Shown piece by piece: positions 27,440 to 37,924 of a stretch of DNA of 64,000 bases. Position 1 is the first letter of the stretch. The number at the start of each line of letters is the position of its first letter. The stretch comes from an uncultured Spirochaetota bacterium. GTDB taxonomy: Bacteria; Spirochaetota; UBA4802; UBA5550. Below the pieces are notes generated by a model. The model was given only the letters and a program-made list of their open reading frames with translations, searched no databases and was not told the DNA's origin. A program made the translations under genes and the position numbers. Location of the stretch: NCBI GenBank assembly GCA_937872225.1, contig CALMRZ010000016.1:124001-188000 (forward strand), given 5' to 3'.

Positions 27440-28204
27440 ATGAATGAGAGACTGATACTGGTGGTGGACGACGAACCTGACATTTGCGGGGAGGTCAGCG
27501 GATTTTTATCCGCCAAAGGCTACCAGGTCATAATCGCCCATAACGGCAAGGACGCCATAAAACTCTTTACGCAGCACAAACCGATCCTGGTCCTTTCGGA
27601 TTACAAGATGCCGGTCATGAACGGCATCGAACTGCTCAAGTCCATCAAGTCCATCAATAAAGATATCCACGTCGTGCTCATCAGCGGGGCCGCTGAATCA
27701 AAGACGATCGTCGAGGCGATGAAGGAGGACGCCTTCGATTTTCTCCTCAAGCCCATTGATCTGAAAAATCTGCTCGATATAGTCACTTCCGCGATAGCCA
27801 AAACACAGGCCAGGTTTATGCAAGAAAACGTCAGGCGGGTGGGGATGACGTTTGTTTCAGAGATCACGGAAGTGGAAAACTGCGCCACCATACTCTATTT
27901 CAGCAATGATCTTGACGAATACACCGCCCCCAAGTATGACACCTATATTAAAAAGATCATCAATGAACGCGTCGCCAAAAATAACGTCGTTTTCTATCTC
28001 AAAAACGTGAAATATATCAACAATATCGGGTTGAATCTTCTCATCAACCTGAATGATTTCATGAAAGACAAAGGCTATACGTTATACCTCTGTAATCCGT
28101 CGTCGCAGGTCGATTTTTATCTCCGCTCTCTCGGGTACCTAAACTATTTCAACGTAGACAATTCCGTTGAAAGCATCGTGGAGCGGATACGCCTGGCGAA
28201 ATGA
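27440..28204 (+). CDS. Response regulator with STAS (anti-anti-sigma-like) output domain
   Basis: 254 residues from ATG 27440, behind GGAGG at five bases. Receiver 1-120 (VVDDEPDIC; phosphoacceptor in LVLSDYKMPVMNG; LISGAA; FLLKPIDL) and a STAS domain (about 135-250; VVFYLKNVKYINNIGLNLLINL; LYLCNPSSQVDFYLRSLG). The loop that in RsbV/SpoIIAA carries the phosphorylated Ser (DSSGL) reads NNIGL here, so it cannot be phosphorylated in the usual way. Control would instead come from the receiver. The target, perhaps an anti-sigma kinase or a stressosome-like partner, is not in the window. Co-directional with the kinases on both sides. Confidence 0.9.
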   Translation: MNERLILVVDDEPDICGEVSGFLSAKGYQVIIAHNGKDAIKLFTQHKPILVLSDYKMPVMNGIELLKSIKSINKDIHVVLISGAAESKTIVEAMKEDAFDFLLKPIDLKNLLDIVTSAIAKTQARFMQENVRRVGMTFVSEITEVENCATILYFSNDLDEYTAPKYDTYIKKIINERVAKNNVVFYLKNVKYINNIGLNLLINLNDFMKDKGYTLYLCNPSSQVDFYLRSLGYLNYFNVDNSVESIVERIRLAK

Positions 28205-28272
28205 CCCGGGGGACATTATCATCCGTCCGTCGATGCCGGAGGTTTTTTTGAAATGCCAAAGAGGATCGTCCC

Positions 28273-29847
28273 ATGAAGCGTATTCTGGTCGTCGACGATA
28301 ATGACGATAATCTCTACCTGCTGAGGTCGCTCCTGGAGGGGCGGGGATACGAAGTGGATGAAGCGTCCAACGGCGCGGAGGCCCTTTCCCGGTTCCGCGC
28401 GGACGCACCGGACATGATTATCTCCGATATTTTAATGCCGGAAATGGACGGCTTCACTTTTTGCCGTACAATCAAAAAGGACGGGGCCCTGAAAGATATT
28501 CCCTTCATTTTTTACACTGCGACCTATACCGATTCGCGTGATGAAGACTTGGCCATTGATATGGGTGCTGACGCCTTCATTGTAAAACCTGTTGAACCTG
28601 ATGTATTCCTGGAACGCCTCACCGCCGTTCTCGCCGCGAGGGAAGGCGGGGCATTGCCGGCCGCTCCGCGGCCGCCCGCGGAAGAAGGGATCGTGCTCAG
28701 GGAGTACAATGAGGCCTTGATCCGCAAGCTGGAACATAAAATGCTGGAACTCGAACAGGCCAACAGGGACCTCGAGGCTGAAATAGGCGTCCGGAAAAAG
28801 ACGGAGGACGCCCTGCGCGACAGCGAGGAACGCTACCGTTCTCTATTTGAAAACAGCATGGATGGAGTGCTGCTGACGGAGCCGAACGGGAGCATATTGA
28901 AGGCCAATCCATCGGCTTGCCTTATTTTCGGGAGGAACGAAGAGGATATACGCAGGGCCGGGAGGTCAGGCCTTATTGACGCCTCCGATCCCCGGCTGGG
29001 GCCGGCGCTTGAAGAGCGGGAAAGGACCGGCAGGTTTTTCGGGGAGCTTACCGGCCTGCGCGGCGACGGATCGAAATTCCCCTGCGAGATTTCTTCGGTG
29101 GTGTTCAGGGACCACAAGGGAAAATCAATGACCAGCATGATTCTCCGCGATATTACCGAAAGAAAGAAAGCCGAAGAAAAACTGCTCAGGGCATCTGAGG
29201 ATAAGGACGCGTTATTGAAGGAAATTCACCACCGGGTGAAGAACAACATGCAGATTATCAACAGTATGATAAACCTCCATTTGAATGAAAGCATAGCGTC
29301 GCTGACCCATGATGAAATCATCGCCATCTCCAGGGAACTGCAAAACCGCATCCGCTCCATGGCGCTGGTCCACGAACTCCTCTATTCTTCAAAGAGCCTT
29401 TCCCGGGTCAATTTCAACGAATATATGAAGAGTCTCGTTGAATCGCTGTCCCGCGCATACCATGTTTTTTGCAGTGGAACCAGCATTATACTGCGGGTGA
29501 CGGAAAGGCCGGTCCATATATCCATGGCGGTTCCGATCGGGCAGATAGCGAACGAACTGCTTACCAATGCGCTAAAATATGCCTTTCCTGCCGGCAGGGA
29601 AGGAGAAATAACGATAACGATGACGGTCGACGACAATATGTTCTATCATCTTACGGTATGCGACAACGGCATCGGTCTTCCGCGAAATTTTGACGTCAAT
29701 ACGGTGAAATCCTTCGGGCTGCGCTTGGTTTCGCTGTTGGTCAAACAGCTGGGCGGATCAATGGAGTGCCGCAACGACAACGGGGCGGTGTTCGATATAT
29801 GGTTTTCCGGCGGCAACGGCAAGAGTGGCAGTCCCTCGCTGGAATAA
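28273..29847 (+). CDS. Receiver-PAS-histidine kinase (HisKA_2 type)
   Basis: 524 residues. Receiver 1-120 (VDDNDDNLYLLRSLLEG; phosphoacceptor in MIISDILMPEMDGFTFC; FIVKPVEPDVF), coiled coil 138-185 (EYNEALIRKLEHKMLELEQ), PAS about 190-302, a HisKA_2 H-box (KEIHHRVKNNMQIINSMI) and HATPase (NELLTNALKYAFPAG; DNGIGLP; FGLRLVSLLVKQLGG). The receiver and linker duplicate those of 20319. It is the last gene of the plus-strand signalling run; the 235 bases after it contain no recognisable gene. Confidence 0.92.
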   Translation: MKRILVVDDNDDNLYLLRSLLEGRGYEVDEASNGAEALSRFRADAPDMIISDILMPEMDGFTFCRTIKKDGALKDIPFIFYTATYTDSRDEDLAIDMGADAFIVKPVEPDVFLERLTAVLAAREGGALPAAPRPPAEEGIVLREYNEALIRKLEHKMLELEQANRDLEAEIGVRKKTEDALRDSEERYRSLFENSMDGVLLTEPNGSILKANPSACLIFGRNEEDIRRAGRSGLIDASDPRLGPALEERERTGRFFGELTGLRGDGSKFPCEISSVVFRDHKGKSMTSMILRDITERKKAEEKLLRASEDKDALLKEIHHRVKNNMQIINSMINLHLNESIASLTHDEIIAISRELQNRIRSMALVHELLYSSKSLSRVNFNEYMKSLVESLSRAYHVFCSGTSIILRVTERPVHISMAVPIGQIANELLTNALKYAFPAGREGEITITMTVDDNMFYHLTVCDNGIGLPRNFDVNTVKSFGLRLVSLLVKQLGGSMECRNDNGAVFDIWFSGGNGKSGSPSLE

Positions 29848-30082
29848 TGCCGCCGCTGTTCCCGTCCTGCAGACGACAATGGCTTTGATTTTTCATCACC
29901 TCTTCTGCCTCGGGGAGAGGGTTTCGGGCCGGCGCCTTTCACTGCCATCGGAAAATTGCGCGGGCCAAATCACCCTCTGCTTCCGGTACGGCCCGGCGGT
30001 CGGTATGAAGCGGCTGTTTTTAATCTTAAAAAAACATTCCGGTGAACTACTTGATGCTGAAAAGCGTTCCGCCGGGGGCCGG

Positions 30083-32653
<2,571 letters not shown>

Positions 32654-32698
32654 GGCGCTCCCCGCTGGAATGTGTCAGATCATTTTTCAGTCAATTTT

Positions 32699-32716
32699 TT
32701 TGACACCTTTGTCAAA
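32699..32716. promoter_or_regulatory. 18-bp perfect inverted repeat, candidate operator
   Basis: TTTGACA (32699-32705), four-base spacer, TGTCAAA (32710-32716), in the divergent gap between the ATPase and the sigma-factor gene, 46 bases upstream of the ATPase start. Each arm also contains a TTGACA-like -35, but no convincing -10 follows on either strand. Confidence 0.4.
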
Positions 32717-32925
32717 TAATATTTCATCCGCGAAAGCCTTCTTTTTCGTGCGGGGCAGAGTGTCGTTCATGGCCCCGACGGTGTCATTTGTTCGGCTCAT
32801 CTTGCGATGTTAGGCGATTGCAGTAGTATTCATGGAGACTTTCCCGCGTCCCGCCTGAAGGAGGTGCGCCCTCCCCGGGCATGGGGATGCGGATGAAATA
32901 GTAATATCGCTATGGAGGGCTTATC

Positions 32926-33513
32926 GTGAATGCGAAAACAAACAGTGCCGATTTCGACGAGGTTTTTTCGGTCAATTACCGGCTTTATGCCGCGGCCGTC
33001 ATCAGGTTTCTCAGGCGTATCGTGCATGACCTGCATGTATCTGAGGAGATATGCCAGGATGTGTTTCTCCGGGTCTACGAGAAGCGGATCGATCTTGATC
33101 CGGAGTCGCCGCAGACCCTGAACTTCTTCTTCACCGCGGCGAAAAACGCCGCCATAGACTTCATCCGGAGGAAGAGGTGCGAGGAGGAAAAGCTCCGGAG
33201 CATCCAGGTGGAGGAGGCGGTGCTGGACCGGCAGTTTTACGAGGACATCGAGAACATGTGCCTGCGCGGCGAGGTGTTGTCGACCCTGAGCGACGTCATC
33301 AGCGGCTTTCCCGAGAACAGGAGGGCCGTGGTCGCGGCCCGGTGCATAGACGGCAGGCCGGCAGCTTCCCTGGCGCGTGAGAGCGGCATGTCCGCTTACC
33401 ATGTCCGAAAGATCGAGCGGGAGGCGCACCGGAAGATACGGAGCGCCATGGAACGGTATTTCGGCGACACCAATGCTCAAAACAGGCTTGACAGGAAAAA
33501 ATACTCGAGATAA
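32926..33513 (+). CDS. ECF-type RNA polymerase sigma factor
   Basis: 195 residues from GTG 32926, six bases after GGAGGG. Region 2 is about 15-90 (VSEEICQDVFLRVYEKRIDL; LNFFFTAAKNAAIDFIRRKR) and region 4 is about 120-182 with a helix-turn-helix (RPAASLARESGMSAYHVRKIEREAHRKI). It should redirect RNA polymerase to a small regulon. No anti-sigma gene adjoins it, unlike most ECF systems; the next gene is a TetR regulator whose promoter begins inside the last codons of this one. Confidence 0.85.
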   Translation: MNAKTNSADFDEVFSVNYRLYAAAVIRFLRRIVHDLHVSEEICQDVFLRVYEKRIDLDPESPQTLNFFFTAAKNAAIDFIRRKRCEEEKLRSIQVEEAVLDRQFYEDIENMCLRGEVLSTLSDVISGFPENRRAVVAARCIDGRPAASLARESGMSAYHVRKIEREAHRKIRSAMERYFGDTNAQNRLDRKKYSR

Positions 33514-33516
33514 TGT
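33488..33516 (+). promoter_or_regulatory. Strong sigma-70-like promoter of the TetR gene
   Basis: TTGACA (33488-33493), exactly 17 bases, TAATGT (33511-33516). It overlaps the end of the sigma-factor gene and lies about 115 bases before the TetR start at 33632. Confidence 0.6.
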
Positions 33517-33519
33517 TGA

Positions 33520-33535
33520 CCGAGCGCTCGTTCGG
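33520..33535. promoter_or_regulatory. Probable TetR operator over the transcription start
   Basis: CCGAGCGCTCGTTCGG fits the dyad CCGAnCGnnCGnTCGG (12 of 16 positions symmetric), typical of TetR regulators of acyl-CoA and branched-chain catabolism. It sits four bases after the -10, where a repressor would block its own gene, and contains a perfect core CGAGCGCTCG (33521-33530). Confidence 0.55.
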
Positions 33536-33631
33536 AACTATATTGAAGGTGGGGTCGGGCGGCCGGTGTTCCATTGCCGCATGGCCGGTCCCGGGCGCTT
33601 TTTTTGGACAAAAACCAACAAAAAGGCTTGC

Positions 33632-34279
33632 ATGAAAAAGAAAGAAAAATCAAGAAATGTTCCCACGCAGATAAAAAACCAGGAGCTGGTGGAAAAGAGG
33701 CGGCGCCAGATCATCGATGCCGCGGTCCGGCTTTTCGTGGAAAAGGGCTTCCATAAGACCACGACGCGGCAGATCGCGTCGGCCGCGAAGATGCCCATCG
33801 GCTCGATGTACGAATACGTGGCCTCCAAAGAGGACATTCTCTACCTGGTCTGCGACGCGATCCATGCCGAGGTCGAGCGGGGGGTGATCGAGGCCATGGC
33901 CAGGGCAACGAAGGTAAAAAACGTGCTTGCCGGGGCCATCCGGGAATACTTCCTGGTGTGCGACCGCATGAGCGACCACATACTCCTTATTTACCAGGAG
34001 ACCCAGTCGCTCCCGCGGCAGTGGCGCAAGAAGGTGCTCGAGAACGAGGTCCGCATCACCGGCATTTTCATCACCCTGATAAAGGTCCTTATCTCGTCCG
34101 GCGACCTGGCCCATCTCGACGACAGCGCCGTGGAGGTTGCGGCCCACAACATAACCGTGCTGGGCCACATGTGGACCTTCCGGCGATGGTTTTTCGGACG
34201 CAAGTACGGCATCGATGATTATATTCGGCTCCAGACCGATTTTATCCTGGGGATTTATAAAATGAAGGAAAAGAAATAG
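33632..34279 (+). CDS. TetR-family regulator (probably of acyl-CoA metabolism)
   Basis: 215 residues from ATG 33632 (MKKKEKSRNVPTQIKN); the open frame runs back to 33377, but that part overlaps the sigma gene. The N-terminal HTH is canonical (RRQIIDAAVRLFVEKGFHKTTTRQIASAAKMPIGSMYEYVASKEDILYLV, about 23-72). The C-terminal ligand domain resembles those of fatty-acid-type TetR proteins. A promoter with an operator-like dyad precedes it, suggesting autorepression. The IcmF gene follows in the same direction, so the ligand may be a branched-chain acyl-CoA; this is inference. Confidence 0.88.
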   Translation: MKKKEKSRNVPTQIKNQELVEKRRRQIIDAAVRLFVEKGFHKTTTRQIASAAKMPIGSMYEYVASKEDILYLVCDAIHAEVERGVIEAMARATKVKNVLAGAIREYFLVCDRMSDHILLIYQETQSLPRQWRKKVLENEVRITGIFITLIKVLISSGDLAHLDDSAVEVAAHNITVLGHMWTFRRWFFGRKYGIDDYIRLQTDFILGIYKMKEKK

Positions 34280-34402
34280 ACGTTTTGAAATCGCTTATAA
34301 TAACCAGCAGACCCCTTGAATACCCCCCCTGTCCCCCGGAGGGGGCATGAATGAAGTGATAAAAAGTGTGGTTATTATAAAGTTGACGTGAGAACGTCTT
34401 AT
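34276..34402. repeat. Long AT-rich inverted repeat enclosing a GC-rich palindrome
   Basis: TTATAATAACCA (34295-34306) pairs perfectly with TGGTTATTATAA (34369-34380). The similarity continues imperfectly outward (AGACGTT at 34277-34283 versus AACGTCT near 34393-34399). The interior holds a CCCCC-GGA-GGGGG hairpin (about 34333-34345). It starts at the end of the TetR gene, so it may act as a terminator or be a small non-autonomous element. The rest of the gap to 34522 has another CCCCCTGAGGGGG palindrome (about 34473-34485) and no gene. Confidence 0.5.
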
Positions 34403-34522
34403 TATGCAGGATATTGATTTAGTTACAGGGAACATGTAATCCGGGTAATTACGATACGATTGTTCTCACGCGCCCCCTGAGGGGGACGGGGGGCGTCGAA
34501 ACACACAGGGAGCGGACTGGCC

Positions 34523-37500
34523 ATGAAACAGGCGACATCAACCGAAACACTGAAAAGCCCGGCTGGGGCATCATCACTGGAGCCCGGAATATACGCTCCG
34601 AAAAACCGGATCCGGGTGGTGACCGCCACCTCCCTCTTCGACGGCCATGACGTGTCCATAAATATTTTCAGGCGCATCCTCCAGGAATCCGGCGCCGAGG
34701 TGGTGCACCTGGGCCACAACCGCTCGGTTGACGAGATCGTGAGCGCCGCCATAGAGGAGGACGTCCAGGGAATAGCCGTGTCGTGCTACCAGGGCGGCCA
34801 CATGGAATTCTTCAAGTACATGATCGACCTGCTGAAAGAGCGCGGCGCGCCTCACATCCGGGTATTCGGCGGGGGCGGCGGCGTGATCGTCCCCGAAGAG
34901 GCGCGGGAGCTCGAGGAATACGGGGTCGCGAAGATCTACACTCCGGAGCACGGGACCCGGTGGGGCCTCCAGGGCATCATCAACCACCTGATGGGCCGCA
35001 TCGATTTTCCTGTCCCCGACGCCGCTGATGCCGACGTCAGCGGCCTCGCGCCGGAACAGAAACAGACCATTGCCCGCCTCATAACCATGACGGAAGGCGC
35101 GGCCCCGCGCGATGCCGGCGCATACGCCCGGCTGATGGAGCGGGTCAGGGAGAGGGCGGCCGGCAGCGACATGGCCGTCATCGGCATCACCGGCACGGGC
35201 GGCGCCGGCAAGTCGTCGCTCATCGACGAGATAGTCATGCGCCTGCTCCGCGATTTCGACGACATCCACATCGCGGTCCTCTGCAGCGACCCGGCCAAGC
35301 GCCGGAGCGGCGGCGCCCTCCTGGGCGACCGGATCCGCATGAACGCCATTACCGGCCGGCGCACGTACATGCGCTCCTTCGCGGCGAACCACCGTAACAC
35401 CGATTTCTCCGCGGCCCTGTCGGACGCCCTGGCCGTGGTGAAGGCGGCCGGCTTCGACCTGGCCATTGCGGAGACCGCCGGCGTGGGGCAGGGGAGCGCC
35501 GGCCTCACCGATATCGCCGACTGCTCGGTGTACGTGATGACCAGCGAGTACGGAGCCGCGTCTCAGCTGGAAAAGATAACCATGCTCGACTACGCCGACG
35601 CCGTCGCCGTGAACAAGTTCGAGAAGGAGGGGGCCGACGACGCCCTCCGCGACGTGCGCAAGCAGGTGCAGCGGAACCGGAAGGCCTTCGAAAGCTCGAT
35701 CGAGGAAATGCCGGTCTTCGGCACCATAGCCTCGCGCTTCAACGACGACGGGGTCACGGCGTTGTACCACCACATCCTGGACGCGGTGAACGCGAAGCGG
35801 AAAAACCGCTTCGTGTCCTCAATCCCCCGGACGGGGGTGAAGGCGTCATCGTCCAAGACCATCATCATACCTCCCCGGCGGACGCGCTATCTCGCTGAAA
35901 TTGCCGAGACCGTGCGGGACTATCACCGGCGCACGGGGGAGCAGGCGGACATCGTGCGCAACCTCTGGCACCTGCGCGAGGCGGCGGCGCGCCTCGGCGA
36001 GCGGAAAGACGCGGCCGGGGCCGTGGACCGGCTCACGGAAGAGGCCGCCGTCCTTGAGAAGAAGATCGAAAGCGAGACGACCTACCTCCTGTACCAGTGG
36101 GACACGATCAGGGAGGACTACGGGAGGGACGAGCTCGTCTACATCGTCCGCGACAAAGAGATACGGACGCCCCTTTACTATGAATCGCTGTCGCGCAAGA
36201 AGATACCGAAAATCTCATTGCCTCGCTTCACCGACCCGGGCGAGGTGTACCGGTGGATGCGCGAGGAGAACGTCCCCGGGCATTTCCCCTACACCGCGGG
36301 CGTGTTCCCCCTCAAGCGCGTGGACGAGGACCCGACCAGGATGTTCGCCGGCGAGGGCGACCCGGCCCGTACCAACGCCCGGTTCAGGCTCCTCTCGGCG
36401 TCCTTCGAAGCGAAGCGCCTGAGCACGGCCTTTGACTCGGTCACGCTCTACGGGCGGGACCCGGACCCGCAGCCCGACGTGTACGGCAAGGTCGGGACCT
36501 CGGGCGTGAGCGTGTGCACCCTCGACGACGTGAAGGTGCTCTACGGCGGCTTCGACCTATGCTCGCCCAACACCTCGGTGTCCATGACTATCAACGGGCC
36601 CGCTCCCATCATGCTGGCCATGTTCCTGGACACCGCCATCGACCAGCAAGAGGACCGGTTCGAGGCGCGGCACGGGCGCAGGCCTAACAGGGAGGAGAAG
36701 GAGAGGATCCGCGCGGACGTGCTTTCATCCGTCCGGGGGACGGTCCAGGCGGACATCCTCAAGGAGGACCAGGGTCAGAACACCTGCATCTTTTCCATCG
36801 ACTTCGCACTGAAGATGATGGGGGACATACAGCAGTTTTTCATAGAGAACAACGTGCGGAACCTCTACTCGGTGTCGATCTCCGGGTACCATATCGCCGA
36901 GGCCGGGGCCAACCCCATCTCGCAGCTCGCCTTCACCCTGGCCAACGGCTTTACCTACGTGGAATACTACCTGTCCCGGGGCATGGCGATTGACAGCTTC
37001 GCGCCCAACCTTTCGTTTTTCTTTTCCAACGGCATGGACCCGGAGTACACGGTCATCGGACGGGTGGCGCGGCGCATCTGGGCCGTGGCCATGCGCGAGA
37101 AGTACAAGGCCGGGCCGCGCTCGCAGATGCTCAAGTACCACATCCAGACATCGGGGCGGTCCCTGCACAGCCAGGAGATACAGTTCAACGACATACGCAC
37201 GACCCTCCAGGCCCTCTGCGCGGTCTACGACAACTGCAACAGCCTCCACACCAACGCCTACGACGAGGCGATCACCACGCCGAGCCGCGAGTCGGTGCGG
37301 CGGGCGCTGGCCATCCAGCAGATCATCAACCGCGAGTGGGGCCTGGCCCGGTGCGAGAACCCGGAGCAGGGGAGCTTTATCGTCGAGGAGCTGACCCGCC
37401 TCGTCGAGGAGGCGGTGCTGGCCGAGTTCGACCGCATTACCGAGCGGGGCGGCGTGCTGGGGGCCATGGAAAAGGGATACCAGCGGAGCCAGATCCAGGA

Positions 37501-37840
37501 GGAATCGATCTACTACGAGCACCGGAAGCACACCGGGGAGCTTCCCATCGTGGGGGTGAACACCTTCATCGACGCGGAGGCGAAGCCGGAAGAGGCGGTG
37601 GCCAGGGTCGAGCTGGCGCGGGCCACGGAGGAGGAGAAACGGTCGCAGCTCGCGCGCCTCGCGGCCTTCCACCGGCGGAACGAAAAAGAGGCGCCCGCGG
37701 CGCTGAAGCGTCTCCAGGAGGCGGCCCTCGCCGGGAAGAACGTCTTCGCGGAGCTCATGGAGACCGTGCGCTATTGCAGCATCGGGCAGATCACGAACGC
37801 GCTCTACGAGGTGGGCGGACAGTACCGGCGCAGCATGTAG
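34523..37840 (+). CDS. icmF: Fused isobutyryl-CoA mutase IcmF (B12 domain + G-protein + mutase)
   Basis: 1105 residues, the full length of IcmF. A B12-binding domain (about 28-165) has DGHD (40-43), whose His is the cobalt ligand. A MeaI/MeaB-like GTPase chaperone follows, with P-loop GITGTGGAGKSS (about 218-229), then a linker and a mutase TIM barrel (about 565-1000; DLCSPNTSVSMTINGPAP; SISGYHIAEAGANPISQLAF). It interconverts isobutyryl-CoA and n-butyryl-CoA (possibly also isovaleryl/pivalyl-CoA) using adenosylcobalamin, with repair by its own GTPase. The ATG has AGGGAGCGG upstream. It follows a TetR regulator, plausibly its controller. I see no cobalamin riboswitch upstream. Confidence 0.93.
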   Translation: MKQATSTETLKSPAGASSLEPGIYAPKNRIRVVTATSLFDGHDVSINIFRRILQESGAEVVHLGHNRSVDEIVSAAIEEDVQGIAVSCYQGGHMEFFKYMIDLLKERGAPHIRVFGGGGGVIVPEEARELEEYGVAKIYTPEHGTRWGLQGIINHLMGRIDFPVPDAADADVSGLAPEQKQTIARLITMTEGAAPRDAGAYARLMERVRERAAGSDMAVIGITGTGGAGKSSLIDEIVMRLLRDFDDIHIAVLCSDPAKRRSGGALLGDRIRMNAITGRRTYMRSFAANHRNTDFSAALSDALAVVKAAGFDLAIAETAGVGQGSAGLTDIADCSVYVMTSEYGAASQLEKITMLDYADAVAVNKFEKEGADDALRDVRKQVQRNRKAFESSIEEMPVFGTIASRFNDDGVTALYHHILDAVNAKRKNRFVSSIPRTGVKASSSKTIIIPPRRTRYLAEIAETVRDYHRRTGEQADIVRNLWHLREAAARLGERKDAAGAVDRLTEEAAVLEKKIESETTYLLYQWDTIREDYGRDELVYIVRDKEIRTPLYYESLSRKKIPKISLPRFTDPGEVYRWMREENVPGHFPYTAGVFPLKRVDEDPTRMFAGEGDPARTNARFRLLSASFEAKRLSTAFDSVTLYGRDPDPQPDVYGKVGTSGVSVCTLDDVKVLYGGFDLCSPNTSVSMTINGPAPIMLAMFLDTAIDQQEDRFEARHGRRPNREEKERIRADVLSSVRGTVQADILKEDQGQNTCIFSIDFALKMMGDIQQFFIENNVRNLYSVSISGYHIAEAGANPISQLAFTLANGFTYVEYYLSRGMAIDSFAPNLSFFFSNGMDPEYTVIGRVARRIWAVAMREKYKAGPRSQMLKYHIQTSGRSLHSQEIQFNDIRTTLQALCAVYDNCNSLHTNAYDEAITTPSRESVRRALAIQQIINREWGLARCENPEQGSFIVEELTRLVEEAVLAEFDRITERGGVLGAMEKGYQRSQIQEESIYYEHRKHTGELPIVGVNTFIDAEAKPEEAVARVELARATEEEKRSQLARLAAFHRRNEKEAPAALKRLQEAALAGKNVFAELMETVRYCSIGQITNALYEVGGQYRRSM

Positions 37841-37924
37841 GACGGGGCCGGGGATTGCTTCCGATTGTCATGGGGGCTGTCGAACTAGCCGCCTATGTTT
37901 TTGTGTTGGGATACGGGCGCTTCA

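Noticed and set aside
34280-34522. Cobalamin riboswitch before icmF
   Set aside because: No B12-box-like core or matching stems; the region is explained by inverted repeats and GC-rich palindromes.
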